Source of the DNA: Chamaesiphon minutus PCC 6605
GTDB lineage: Bacteria > Cyanobacteriota > Cyanobacteriia > Cyanobacteriales > Chamaesiphonaceae
Assembly: GCF_000317145.1 (NCBI RefSeq)
Contig: NC_019697.1
Coordinates: forward strand, 5,530,886-5,594,885
Length of the DNA: 64,000 bases
Direction of reading: 5' to 3'
A program made the position numbers and the translations under genes. Below the pieces are notes generated by a model. It had not been told where the DNA came from, did no database searches, and saw nothing but the letters and a program-made list of their open reading frames with translations. The number at the start of each line of letters is the position of its first letter. The first letter of the stretch is position 1. This document shows, in pieces, positions 46,006 through 56,561 of the stretch.

Positions 46006-47259
46006 CTAATCCCCTATCTGTAGCCGCTGTCTGAGCAGATTTAATCCCTGAGAGGCAGACATCCGGCGAATCAACTCTCGTTCCCGCTGTGAGCTTAACT
46101 GATATTTAATTCCCTCGACATTCCCATTTGGACTGGCAATACCGATATACACCAACCCCACAGGTTTAGTGTCCGTGCCACCACCAGGGCCAGCAACACC
46201 TGTAATACTTACCCCCCAGTCAGTTCTCAACTTAGTCTTGACCCCCGCCGCCATCTGTCGTGCCACGATCTCGCTTACAGCACCTTCAGCCGCCAGATCC
46301 TCAGCATTCACGTCTAAGAGATCGATTTTGACGCGATTGGCATAGGAAATTACCCCACCCATAAAATATTCAGAACTGCCAGGGATATCTGTCAGCATCT
46401 GACCCAAACCTCCACCAGTACAGGATTCGGCTACAGATAGAGTTTGCCCTTTGGCTTTTAATAATCCGCCGACGACACTAGCCAACGTATCCTCATCTTC
46501 ACCATAATAATGCACCCCAGCAATTTGTTTGATTTCCTGCGCGATCGGTTCGATGAGCGCGTTTGCCTCTGCCTCATTTGCCGCTCTTGCTGAAATCCGC
46601 AATCGGACTTCGCCTTTGCCTGCATATGGAGCGACTGTGGGATTGGCAGAGTTAAAGAGATGATTCACCTTTTCGGCTAAGGCGGCTTCGGGAATGCCAA
46701 AAAAGCGCAGACTGCGACTATAAATCGTACTTTGGCCGTAACCTTGAGTTTTTAAAAACGGAACGGCTGTGTCCCGCCACATGCGTTGCATCTCGCGCGG
46801 AACGCCTGGAAAAGTAAAGATCGTCAATCCCGCTCGCGGCTGCCAAATCATTCCTGGTGCCGTCCCCGCAGGATTGGGCAAAAGATCGGCACCTGCGGGT
46901 TGGAGTGCCTGTTTGCGGTTGCTCGGTGTCATTACTCGCCCACTCTGAGCGAATTTTTGCTGAATATCGGCAATGACTTCGGAATGTTCTACTAATGGCG
47001 TATTAAAATAACTGGAGATCGATTCTGTTGTCAAATCGTCTGGTGTCGGCCCCAAACCACCTGTAAAAATTAAGATACTCGATCGATTAGCAGCAATCTC
47101 GATCGCTTGATGGACTCGATCGATATTATCCCCTACTACTGTTTGATAAAAATGCGGTACTCCTAGCTCGGCAAGTTCTTTGGCTAAATATTGAGAATTA
47201 CTATTGAGAATATCACCGAGTAATAATTCGGTACCGACACAGATTACTTCAGCAGCCAT
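46006..47259 (-). CDS. cinA: CinA-like protein (MoCF domain plus PncC nicotinamide-nucleotide amidase)
   Basis: 417 residues. The N-terminal MoCF domain (about 1-170) carries ICVGTELLLGDILNSNSQYL and FTGGLGPTPDDLT. The C-terminal PncC domain (about 255-410) shows SVAESCTGGGLGQML and TGVAGPGGGTDTKPVGLVY. The N-terminal domain is linked to ADP-ribose pyrophosphatase activity and the C-terminal domain to NMN deamidation in NAD recycling. In many bacteria it sits beside recA, which is not the case here. Start is ATG. Confidence 0.93.
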   Translation of the reverse strand: MAAEVICVGTELLLGDILNSNSQYLAKELAELGVPHFYQTVVGDNIDRVHQAIEIAANRSSILIFTGGLGPTPDDLTTESISSYFNTPLVEHSEVIADIQQKFAQSGRVMTPSNRKQALQPAGADLLPNPAGTAPGMIWQPRAGLTIFTFPGVPREMQRMWRDTAVPFLKTQGYGQSTIYSRSLRFFGIPEAALAEKVNHLFNSANPTVAPYAGKGEVRLRISARAANEAEANALIEPIAQEIKQIAGVHYYGEDEDTLASVVGGLLKAKGQTLSVAESCTGGGLGQMLTDIPGSSEYFMGGVISYANRVKIDLLDVNAEDLAAEGAVSEIVARQMAAGVKTKLRTDWGVSITGVAGPGGGTDTKPVGLVYIGIASPNGNVEGIKYQLSSQRERELIRRMSASQGLNLLRQRLQIGD

Positions 47260-47436
47260 AAGTTAGATCGGGAGTTATAGGGATGAGTGTGGACGATTCG
47301 ATCGAATAAAGATAGAGATATATCGAGTGCAGCGATCGTTATCTTTAATTAAGCTTGTGCAACATTTACGTAATGAATGGCGAGAGTTACGTAGTTACTC
47401 ATATACTTTACTATACTCTCTAATTTATCCAAGCAA

Positions 47437-48387
47437 ATGTCCCAAACCACAACCGCTAAATCTTTCTTACAGCTTATCGGTCGCACTTCATTCCTGGGCT
47501 TCATTGTCTTTTGTGGTTTGAATCTATTGCCTCAACCTGCCTCTGCTCAGTCCCAAACCCAGCAGATTGTTAATGCTTTTTTTAATAGTGGTTATAGTTA
47601 CTGCGATGCTCAAATGTTGGCTACTGCTTGGCAAACTAACCCCTATGGTGCCAAAATTAGAGCGGGTAAAATGATTCTCGGTTATGCCGCCTTTCCAGGT
47701 CGCGTCTCAAATAAACTCGCAGCCGCACGTAGAACTTATAGCGGACAGGGGGTTTGTAACTATAGTAGCAATTTTAGTTATGAAGATGCTGTCGCACTCG
47801 CCGCCTACTGGAATATCCCTGTCGAAACGGCTAAATCCAGCCTGACGAGTAAATTAGAATACGGTAATTTAGCCCTAGCCAAAAAAGTCGTCCGCGAAGC
47901 CTATCAAGCTTCTAAAAAATCCGATCGTAACCAGCCGATCTCTAGTCGGGCGCGCACATCTAGTTTGACTAATCTATTTACTGGACGGGATAAATGTTTA
48001 GATATTATTAATGACGGTAGAAACGATCGAGTGACCATGGCTGAATGTGGCAATTTTACTGGCCAGCAATGGACGCTATCTCCCAGTCGAGCAAATTCAG
48101 ATACTTATCGATTGACAACTCAATTTACAGGCACAAATAAGTGTTTGGATATTATCAATGATGGTAGAAACAATAGATTGACAATGGCTACCTGTGGTAA
48201 TTTTTCTGGTCAATTCTGGAAGCTATCGCCGAGTAATAAAAATTCCGGTACTTATCGATTGACAACTCAATTTACAGGTGCGAGTAAGTGCTTGGATATT
48301 ATCAATGATGGTACTAATAATCGATTGACGATGGCTCAATGTGGTGATTTTTCAGGACAATACTGGGTCAAGAGTGATGCTCCTTAA
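47437..48387 (+). CDS. Secreted protein with three QxW beta-trefoil-like repeats
   Basis: 316 residues. A signal peptide ends at ASA near residue 37. Residues 40-160 form a helical domain (FFNSGYSYCDAQMLATAW) with Cys pairs that I do not recognise. Three tandem repeats of about 49 residues follow (177-216, 226-265, 276-313). Each has FTGxxKCLDIINDG, then TMAxCGxFxGQxW (GQQW, GQFW, GQYW), the ricin-type QxW pattern that builds a carbohydrate-binding beta-trefoil. It is probably an extracellular lectin-like protein. The repeats are also similar at DNA level, suggesting recent duplication. Confidence 0.8.
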   Translation: MSQTTTAKSFLQLIGRTSFLGFIVFCGLNLLPQPASAQSQTQQIVNAFFNSGYSYCDAQMLATAWQTNPYGAKIRAGKMILGYAAFPGRVSNKLAAARRTYSGQGVCNYSSNFSYEDAVALAAYWNIPVETAKSSLTSKLEYGNLALAKKVVREAYQASKKSDRNQPISSRARTSSLTNLFTGRDKCLDIINDGRNDRVTMAECGNFTGQQWTLSPSRANSDTYRLTTQFTGTNKCLDIINDGRNNRLTMATCGNFSGQFWKLSPSNKNSGTYRLTTQFTGASKCLDIINDGTNNRLTMAQCGDFSGQYWVKSDAP

Positions 48388-48436
48388 ATTACAGCAGATT
48401 GCAACTCGATCGAGGTACACCATTTAATAAATTCAA

Positions 48437-48466
48437 AAACCCGACTTCTTACAAGAAGTCGGGTTT
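48437..48466. terminator. AAGTCGGGTTT hairpin terminator
   Basis: AAACCCGACTTCTT and AAGAAGTCGGGTTT are exact reverse complements around a short loop. It lies 50 bp after the lectin-like gene. The flanking A and T runs allow it to work in both directions. Confidence 0.75.
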
Positions 48467-48519
48467 ATATACCTTACAAACAGAAAAGTGCTGTAATTGA
48501 GAATTGAGAGCAAAAGATC

Positions 48520-49647
48520 GTGACCGAGATTAATTGGAAAATTGGCATTGAGATTGAATTGTTAGCCCCATTGCGCAAAAGTCGCCTCGACTTAGCACAA
48601 GCGATTAGCGATCGTTATCAAGGTAGTATTCGATCGTTTTTTCATCCTCAATCCGAGCCGAGCAAAGTACCAGGCGTGCCGATTTTTCATAATTTAACGC
48701 TGGGTTATGAAGTATTAGATGCCCAGCAAAATTCGATCGCCAAATGTGTAGACGATCTGACATTGCAAGCCGATCTCAATCGTAATGCGCTACCAAAACC
48801 TGGTTGGTATCGGATCGTCAGCGATGACGAACGATTGTTGCGACTGATTAAACAGCAAGCAGATCCACAACTACCATTGGCAGAAGTGATGCAACCGATC
48901 GCGCGGTTGTTTGGCACCTTACCCGAATCTGGCCAGGGCGGCATGATTCGAGTTAATGACGAGGTTGGGGCTTCGATCGCGATCGCTGCCCCATTACCGG
49001 GCGAAAGAGAGCGACCATGCGAGCTAATTACAGCTCCAATATCTACACATCATGCCGAGCGATTAGAAGAATTATTAAGTCTGGCTCGATCGCTTAATTT
49101 TACGGCTCCTCTGGAGGGCGCGACTCACATTCATTTCGATGCGACTGCGATGCAATCGGCTCATGCGATCGCCAATCTTGTGAATTTACTCTGGATTTAT
49201 GGCGATATTCTCAAACAATTGATGCGTACCAATCCACATTGCCGACGATTGGGTCGCTGGTCTAATTCTCTAGTCGAAATAGTCTCAGCACCAGGCTTTC
49301 GCAATCTCGATTGGCCAGAAGCTCAAGCTAAATTGCAGTCAGCCAATCTAACTAAATATTGTGATTTTAATCTAGTCAATTGTATTCAAAATATTCCTCA
49401 TAAAAATACGATCGAAGTGCGGATTTTGCCAGTCTATCTTGAAAGTCAACCGATCGTCGAGGCTGCATCTTTATTTGCCGCAATTTTAGAGTGTTCGCTG
49501 GAGTCAAAAATCATCAAAACTAGAGAAGTTAAGGTATGCTCGATCAAAAATACCAAATCTTTACTAGATATCTTACCTTTATCTAAATCTCAGAAAAATG
49601 ATTGGTTAGATCTTGCTAAAAAGTCCCTGAAGGAAAAAAATAATTAG
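48520..49647 (+). CDS. Amidoligase family protein (Amidoligase_2-like)
   Basis: 375 residues with the GS-like amidoligase pattern: KIGIEIELL at residues 7-15 (the GxExE metal-binding start), PCELITAPI near 163, GATHIHFDA near 199-207 and TIEVRILP near 293. The family is predicted to form amide bonds with ATP, in peptide tagging, cell-wall modification or natural-product pathways; the substrate here is unknown. The GTG start is at 48520. It follows the secreted lectin-like gene on the same strand, but a terminator separates them, so functional linkage is uncertain. Confidence 0.78.
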   Translation: MTEINWKIGIEIELLAPLRKSRLDLAQAISDRYQGSIRSFFHPQSEPSKVPGVPIFHNLTLGYEVLDAQQNSIAKCVDDLTLQADLNRNALPKPGWYRIVSDDERLLRLIKQQADPQLPLAEVMQPIARLFGTLPESGQGGMIRVNDEVGASIAIAAPLPGERERPCELITAPISTHHAERLEELLSLARSLNFTAPLEGATHIHFDATAMQSAHAIANLVNLLWIYGDILKQLMRTNPHCRRLGRWSNSLVEIVSAPGFRNLDWPEAQAKLQSANLTKYCDFNLVNCIQNIPHKNTIEVRILPVYLESQPIVEAASLFAAILECSLESKIIKTREVKVCSIKNTKSLLDILPLSKSQKNDWLDLAKKSLKEKNN

Positions 49648-49782
49648 TCTTAAGTAGGTGAGCCTAATTAAATATAAGATAGGTAGTGCTCATCAGCTAG
49701 GTTTCAGACAAAATCTATTTTACAAATAATTGCGCCTACCTACTTATAGCAGTACTCAGAGTAATTAGGACATTATTAAACC

Positions 49783-49830
49783 TTAGGACATAGCCCCGAC
49801 TTCTTACAAGAAGTCGGGGTTATGTCCTAA
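49783..49830. repeat. Long hairpin with the AAGTCGGGG core
   Basis: TTAGGACATAGCCCCGACTTCTT (49783-49805) pairs with the downstream arm ending at 49830 with a single G-T wobble, giving a stem of about 22 bp. The core is the same AAGTCGGG hairpin as at 48437. No T-tract follows on the plus strand, so it may be a processed or decayed terminator of the amidoligase gene. Confidence 0.65.
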
Positions 49831-49866
49831 TCTCATTGGCAGTTGCGATATTTTGGACATCTATGC

Positions 49867-49900
49867 AAAACCCCCCTCACACCAGTGTGAGGGGGGTTTT
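49867..49900 (-). terminator. Terminator of psbA
   Basis: AAAACCCCCCTCACAC and GTGTGAGGGGGGTTTT form a perfect 16-bp stem with a CA loop. It lies 23 bp past the psbA stop on its strand, and the T-run follows in the right direction. Confidence 0.9.
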
Positions 49901-49922
49901 AATCTCTCAAATCAAACAGGTA

Positions 49923-51411
<1,489 letters not shown>

Positions 51412-52269
51412 GTGAAGATTGGGATCGTTGGAATTGGATTAATCGGCGCGTCGCTGGGTTGGGATTTGCGCCAATTAGGTCATGAAGTAGTTGGTGTTAG
51501 CCGTCAGCAGCAGACTTGTGAAATTGCCATCGGTAAAGGTGTGTGCGATCGAGCCAGTTGTGAGCTGGCAAGCCTTAAGGATACTGAGGTTATCTTTATC
51601 TGTACCCCAATTGCCGCAATTCTGCCGATGGTGGTGCAACTAGTACCGTTGCTAGATCCGCAGACGATTATCACCGACGCCGGATCTGTCAAAGGCGCGA
51701 TCGTCGATCGCGCGACAGAAATATGGCCGAATTTTGTAGGCGGACACCCGATGGCTGGCAACTCAGAAAGTGGGATTGCGGCCTTTGAAAAGGGTCTATT
51801 TGCCGATCGCCCTTATGTTTTGACCCCAACACCAATTACAGTCCCTTCTGCTCTCGATACAGTTGAGGCGTTAGTACGATCGCTCGATGCTGTCATTTAT
51901 CATACGACTCCCGATCGACACGATCTGGCGGTGGCGTGGATTTCCCATTTACCCGTAATGGTGAGTGGCAGCTTAATTGGTGCTTGTTTGGCACAAGCCG
52001 ATCCGACAATTCTCGATCTGGCCAAAAAGTTTGCCAGTACTGGCTTTAGAGATACCAGTCGGGTGGGAGCTGGCAACCCCGAAATGGGGATGATGATGGC
52101 ACAATACAATCGCGATGCGCTGCTGAAGGCATTGCATGGCTATCGCGATCGGTTGGATAGTGTAATTAACTCGATCGAACAAAACGAATGGACAGAAATT
52201 AAGGATTTGTTAACCAATAATCAAGCCGCACGCCCTGAATTTTTAGATAGTAAAGATATTCATGATTAG
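51412..52269 (+). CDS. tyrA: Prephenate/arogenate dehydrogenase
   Basis: TyrA performs the oxidative decarboxylation leading to tyrosine; cyanobacterial forms usually prefer arogenate and NADP. The 285 residues begin KIGIVGIGLIGASLGWDL, the dinucleotide-binding Gly pattern. GGHPMAGNSESG and SHLPVMVSGSL carry the conserved active-site His residues, followed by ASTGFRDTSRVGAGNPEMG. The GTG start is the only good choice. No ACT domain is fused, so feedback regulation by that route is absent. Confidence 0.93.
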   Translation: MKIGIVGIGLIGASLGWDLRQLGHEVVGVSRQQQTCEIAIGKGVCDRASCELASLKDTEVIFICTPIAAILPMVVQLVPLLDPQTIITDAGSVKGAIVDRATEIWPNFVGGHPMAGNSESGIAAFEKGLFADRPYVLTPTPITVPSALDTVEALVRSLDAVIYHTTPDRHDLAVAWISHLPVMVSGSLIGACLAQADPTILDLAKKFASTGFRDTSRVGAGNPEMGMMMAQYNRDALLKALHGYRDRLDSVINSIEQNEWTEIKDLLTNNQAARPEFLDSKDIHD

Positions 52270-52367
52270 ACCTCCTGCCAAAGTCGGAGATCGGTGTATG
52301 GAGGGTTGAGGTTAGCGGATAAGGCGTCGGGAATAGACCAGTGTCAATGATGGGAAACGCCAAGCAC

Positions 52368-52395
52368 AAAAAAAGACCATTCGATCGAATAGTCT
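52368..52395 (-). terminator. Terminator of glnN
   Basis: AGACCATTCGAT and ATCGAATAGTCT form a near-perfect stem. On the minus strand it is followed by a run of T (AAAAAAA at 52368-52374 on the plus strand). It lies about 190 bp past the glnN stop; no gene lies between. The other part of the 52270-52586 gap shows nothing else recognisable. Confidence 0.75.
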
Positions 52396-52586
52396 TAGTT
52401 ATAAATAATTAATCTAGGCAGCTAGAAACTGCTATCTCGATCGCTAAAGTGGTAGAAAATTAAACCGGAACGATTGAAATTGCTGACTATTAGCTTAGTC
52501 CGCATTCGCTTAGCGTTTCGCAGAGAAGGCCGACTTTGCACCGTTAGCCGCGATTTTAATCGCTGGCTGGCTGACAAGATCGAATG

Positions 52587-54761
52587 TTATTTAATAAACA
52601 ACATTTCCTCATAAGTAGGCAACGGCCATAGGTCGTCGGCGACTTCAGCTTCGAGTCCGTCTGCATATTTGCGGACATCATCCATCAACGGACGCACGGT
52701 TTTGACGAGATATTGCATGTGTGCTTCCATCGAGTCAAAATCTTCATTGTGTAAGGAAGATTCTAATTTGCTGACTAAATCCATCATCGATTTAGTCAAG
52801 CCAGAGACTTTGTGGGCACATTCAGTATCGAAATCAACGCCGATTTCTTTGAGTCCGGCGATAGTCGTAGACAAGTCAGTCAAGTAGCGGCTGGCGGCTG
52901 GATAAATCAGCTTTTTGGCAATGCTGATGACTAGTTTAGCTTCGACCTCGATCGACTTGATATACTGTTCGGCGTAAGTTTCGTAACGGCTGGCCAGTTC
53001 TACAGGCGAGAGAATACCCAGGTTGCTGAATAATTTGACGATCGCTTCTTCATTCAGTACGGGTAAAGCATCTGCTGTCGTCCGCAGGTTACGCAAACCG
53101 CGTTCTTCAACTGCCATTTTGTGCCACTCCTCAGAGTAACCGTTGCCATTGAATACCACTGCGCCGTGGTTGTCGATTACCTCTTTGAGTACGGTTTGAA
53201 TCGCCACATTGAGTTCGGTGCCTTTAGCTGTTTCCGTTTCTAATTTATCGGCCATCCAATTGAGAGAATCCGCCAGGATCGTGTTCATTGCCACTAATGG
53301 CCCTGCCACCGACTGTCCCGAACCGACTGCGCGGAACTCAAAACGGTTACCAGTGAAGGCAAATGGTGAAGTCCGGTTGCGATCGCCTGCATCTGTGGGC
53401 AAGATCGGTAAGGTATCGACACCAATGTGCATCACACCTTTAGATTTCGATCCCTTCAGATTTCCTTGTTTGATTTGCTCGAAAACATCTTGCAATTGAT
53501 CGCCTAAATAGATCGAGATAATTGCTGGTGGAGCTTCGTTGGCACCCAAACGGTGATCGTTGCTAGCTGTAGCAATTACCGCACGCAACAGTGGGCCATA
53601 AGTGTGAATACCACGAATGATCGCACCGCAGAAGACTAAGAATTGAGCGTTAGAGTGGGGATTGTCGCCTGGATCTAATAAGTTGCCTTGGGTGGCATTA
53701 CCGACAGACCAGTTGACGTGTTTGCCCGAACCATTAATGCCTGCAAACGGTTTTTCATGCAGCAAGCACATGAAGCCATGTTTTTTGGCCATGGTCTTGA
53801 GCATGGTCATGATCAGTTGCTGGTGGTCGGTAGCAACGTTGGCAGCCTCGTGGTAAGGCGCGATTTCAAATTGACCGGGTGCGACTTCGTTGTGGCGGGT
53901 TTTGGCAGGAATGCCGAGTCGGTAGAGTTTTTCTTCGACATCTTGCATGAACACCTGTACGCGTTCGGGAATGGCACCAAAGTAGTGGTCGTCAAATTGT
54001 TGACCTTTGGCAGGTGGTTTCCCAAACAGAGTTCTGCCTGCGAGCAACAAGTCGGGACGACTGTTGGCAAAGTTGGCATCGACCAAAAAGTATTCTTGTT
54101 CTGCGCCACAACTGGAGTTGACGGGTGCAATGTTGCTGTTGCCCAATACTTTGAGGACTCTGGTTGCGGCTTTATTCATTGCGGCATTCGATCGCAACAG
54201 GGGCGTCTTCTTGTCGAGAGCTTCGCCAGTCCAAGAGACAAACACCGTCGGGATGCACAAGGTGGAACCATTATCGGTTTCCATGATAAAGGCTGGACTA
54301 GTGACGTCCCAAGCTGTATAACCGCGTGCTTCAAAGGTAGAACGGATGCCACCATTGGGGAAGGAAGAACCGTCGGGTTCGCCTTGTACTAAGAGCTTAC
54401 CAGCAAACTCAGAGATGACCGAACCATCACTTTGGACGGAAACAAAACCGTCATGTTTTTCAGCAGTGGCATTAGTCAGCGGATAAAAGACGTGAGCGTA
54501 GTAAAGCGCGCCTTTAGAAATCGCCCAATCTTTCATCGCGACTGCTACAGAGTCTGCGATGTCGATATTTAGCGATTCGCCAGTTTGAATCGTCTTTTTA
54601 ACAGATTTAAAGACATCCTTGGGCAGGCTTTCTTGCATCTTGCTCAAAGTGAAGACATCGCACGCCCATAGATCTTCCAACCGTTTGGGAGCCTTGGGGG
54701 GCATTGGCTCGCGGTTGGTAATTTGATAAATTGCTTGCATTCGGGATTCATTTCCACTCAC
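52587..54761 (-). CDS. glnN: Glutamine synthetase type III
   Basis: GlnN forms glutamine from glutamate, ammonia and ATP. The 724-residue length and the beginning [20 protein letters not shown] are diagnostic for type III, unrelated in size to GlnA. Catalytic-domain motifs include [30 protein letters not shown] and [11 protein letters not shown]. In cyanobacteria glnN is typically induced under nitrogen deficiency by NtcA. The GTG start has no strong ribosome-binding site. A possible NtcA-like site lies upstream. Confidence 0.96.
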   Translation of the reverse strand: MSGNESRMQAIYQITNREPMPPKAPKRLEDLWACDVFTLSKMQESLPKDVFKSVKKTIQTGESLNIDIADSVAVAMKDWAISKGALYYAHVFYPLTNATAEKHDGFVSVQSDGSVISEFAGKLLVQGEPDGSSFPNGGIRSTFEARGYTAWDVTSPAFIMETDNGSTLCIPTVFVSWTGEALDKKTPLLRSNAAMNKAATRVLKVLGNSNIAPVNSSCGAEQEYFLVDANFANSRPDLLLAGRTLFGKPPAKGQQFDDHYFGAIPERVQVFMQDVEEKLYRLGIPAKTRHNEVAPGQFEIAPYHEAANVATDHQQLIMTMLKTMAKKHGFMCLLHEKPFAGINGSGKHVNWSVGNATQGNLLDPGDNPHSNAQFLVFCGAIIRGIHTYGPLLRAVIATASNDHRLGANEAPPAIISIYLGDQLQDVFEQIKQGNLKGSKSKGVMHIGVDTLPILPTDAGDRNRTSPFAFTGNRFEFRAVGSGQSVAGPLVAMNTILADSLNWMADKLETETAKGTELNVAIQTVLKEVIDNHGAVVFNGNGYSEEWHKMAVEERGLRNLRTTADALPVLNEEAIVKLFSNLGILSPVELASRYETYAEQYIKSIEVEAKLVISIAKKLIYPAASRYLTDLSTTIAGLKEIGVDFDTECAHKVSGLTKSMMDLVSKLESSLHNEDFDSMEAHMQYLVKTVRPLMDDVRKYADGLEAEVADDLWPLPTYEEMLFIK

Positions 54762-54795
54762 AGCTTTTTTCCTCTCTGGCTCTTGACACCAATAA

Positions 54796-54837
54796 ATAAT
54801 AATTGCGATCCATACCTAAAATAGGTACATATGATAC
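54796..54837 (-). promoter_or_regulatory. Possible NtcA-type promoter of glnN
   Basis: On the minus strand GGTATCATATGTACC (54824-54838) is an outer palindrome, followed 23 bases later by TATTAT (54796-54801), close to the layout of NtcA class II promoters. However, the spacing between GTA and TAC is 7, not the consensus 8. It is a candidate only. Confidence 0.35.
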
Positions 54838-54838
54838 C

Positions 54839-55225
54839 GATTGACAGCGATAGATGTGTGTTCGACAATATTTTCGCTGTTGAGTAGTCAGTAGCTACCT
54901 GTATTTAACGTCACATTGGTTGAGATAACCCAGCCCAAACAAGTTTGGTAACAAAGGTGTCGCTACATATTTGGTTTAACTCATTTCTCTGACTCGATTT
55001 GCGACATTATCTCATGGTATTGCGAGATCTAAAAATTTCTAGCAATTATCTTAAGCTCTCGCTCGGAGATCGAGAGTGACTTTCCTCCAGCTCTGCTGTT
55101 TGGCTGATGTTCTCACCAACAACTGGACAGTCTATTAAATTAAGTTATGATGGAAAATGTAACAAAAGTTGTCTCCAAGATTCTTAACACCACAAAATCA
55201 TTTACCTTTTGGCATAGTTTCTACG
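54839..55225. other. Divergent intergenic region between glnN and a small gene
   Basis: No gene. The sequence is AT-rich and must contain the start signals for the plus-strand gene at 55226. A GCTCTCGCTCGGAGATCGAGAGTG-like inverted repeat lies near 55050-55078. No other structure is recognised. Confidence 0.4.
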
Positions 55226-55414
55226 ATGAATAACTCCTCCTCCACACCTACGAACGATACTTCGGTTTGGACTAGCCTCAAACAAGCGATCGCTGCTAGT
55301 TCGGGATTTCAACACTGGGCATCGCAACTATCGACCTTAGAACAATCCAATCTCAATCTTGACGCTCGCGTCCAACGCTATTTGCGCGAAACGCTCGAAA
55401 CGCTCGCTTATTAA
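55226..55414 (+). CDS. Small conserved hypothetical protein (62 aa)
   Basis: 62 residues from ATG 55226; a TTG further upstream would add 19 unlikely residues. The body reads VWTSLKQAIAASSGFQHW and DARVQRYLRETLETLAY, which resembles a small family found widely in cyanobacteria with that same ending. It is soluble and helical. The function is unknown. Confidence 0.7.
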   Translation: MNNSSSTPTNDTSVWTSLKQAIAASSGFQHWASQLSTLEQSNLNLDARVQRYLRETLETLAY

Positions 55415-55482
55415 ATTTTACGCTCGATCTGCCAGGGTAGAGGCAATTGTCTCTATCCAGTTTTTGCCATGTTTCAAAGATG

Positions 55483-55543
55483 CTAGTGCTTAGTGTCGAT
55501 CTGAGGGTATCCACGAAGGGCACGTCTACAAATTAATTGCGTC
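55483..55543 (+). repeat. Fragment of the dispersed element
   Basis: CTAGTGCTTAG, GTCGAT, GAGGGTATCCAC and AATTAATTGCGTCG follow the order found in copy A read on the minus strand (CTAGTGCTTAGTTTCGACCC onward). The GGTACC core is mutated. It overlaps the stop and last codons of prmC (55533). Confidence 0.65.
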
Positions 55544-56447
55544 GCGCTAATGCGAAGCGATCGTGTCCTGCTAGATCGTTGATAATTTCTATGTCTGTAT
55601 AACTACCCTGTTTTGTTAGTAGCTCTATTACAGCACAACCCTGTCCCGCCATCATTTCGATTAACCAAATCCCTCCTGGCTGAAGATATGCAGGTGCGGT
55701 TTCGACTAAAACCCGAATCGCCTCCAAGCCATCAAAACCGCCATCTAAGGCCAAGTGCGGCTCGTGCTTGACAACTTCGGGTTGCAACCGCAGCACCTCC
55801 TCAGAGGGAATATATGGCGGGTTAGAGAGCATTCCGGCAACTCGTCCCTGAAGGTGGGCGATAGACGACCACCAATTGCCTTGACTGAAAGTAATCCGTT
55901 GGCGTAGCCGCCGAGCATCAGAATCGATAACGTCTAACTTTGTCGCATTTAGGCAAGCGATCTTTAAAGCAGCCGCACTGTAGTCTACCGCATAGATCTG
56001 GGCATCTGGTAACTCCTTCGCCAACCCGATCGCAATCGCACCGCTCCCAGTCCCTAAATCGACCCAAATGCCCTGTTTTTGCAGGTTATTAGCATTGGCT
56101 ATGGCAATATCGATTATCGATTCTGTTTCGGGACGGGGAATTAGAACCGCAGGCGAAACCACTAGCTCGAAATCTCGCCAAAAGGCAGTGCCGATTAAAT
56201 ACTGCACGGGCTGATGATTTGCTACTCGATCGTGCCACAATGCCGATAATCGATCGAGTGACATTGAAATCGGAATCGATCGATCTGGTGCGATCGATTC
56301 TAACCGCAAAGTGAGCCGATCTAAGTTAGCAACGGATTGGAGCAACCAATCGATCTCGCGCTCGCTAATCTTTCCCGGTGCCGCAACACTTCGCGCCCAT
56401 CTCCGCCAAGCCCATAATTCTCTTCCGGTAACTAAGCTGTCTGACAT
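55533..56447 (-). CDS. prmC: Peptide chain release factor N5-glutamine methyltransferase
   Basis: PrmC methylates the Gln of the GGQ motif in RF1 and RF2. From ATG 56447 it has 304 residues; the extra 22 residues of a longer frame to 56513 come from heptamer-like sequence and are not PrmC-like. Motifs: WVDLGTGSGAIAIGL (SAM binding) and LSNPPYIPSEE (NPPY). The last residues (ARRN) are encoded by a fragment of the dispersed element. Confidence 0.93.
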   Translation of the reverse strand: MSDSLVTGRELWAWRRWARSVAAPGKISEREIDWLLQSVANLDRLTLRLESIAPDRSIPISMSLDRLSALWHDRVANHQPVQYLIGTAFWRDFELVVSPAVLIPRPETESIIDIAIANANNLQKQGIWVDLGTGSGAIAIGLAKELPDAQIYAVDYSAAALKIACLNATKLDVIDSDARRLRQRITFSQGNWWSSIAHLQGRVAGMLSNPPYIPSEEVLRLQPEVVKHEPHLALDGGFDGLEAIRVLVETAPAYLQPGGIWLIEMMAGQGCAVIELLTKQGSYTDIEIINDLAGHDRFALARRN

Positions 56448-56511
56448 TTCGATCGTATATGAGATTTTAGGAGAGCGGGGAGCGGAGGAGTGGATGGGTG
56501 GAGACGCAAGC

Positions 56512-56545
56512 ATCCTAAAACCTAAAGTCTAAAGCCTAAAGCCTA
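56512..56545 (+). repeat. Short CCTAAAA/CCTAAAG array
   Basis: Four to five heptamers (CCTAAAA, CCTAAAG, TCTAAAG, CCTAAAG) lie between prmC and the Tic22 gene, next to a GGATGGGTGGA run. The combination is the same as in the other gaps. Confidence 0.8.
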
Positions 56546-56561
56546 TTCCCTTCTGCCCTCA

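Noticed and set aside
54762-55168. Glutamine riboswitch (glnA-type RNA) in the glnN leader
   Set aside because: I could not find the conserved CGUUCA and GGAAGUAGG pattern in the leader.
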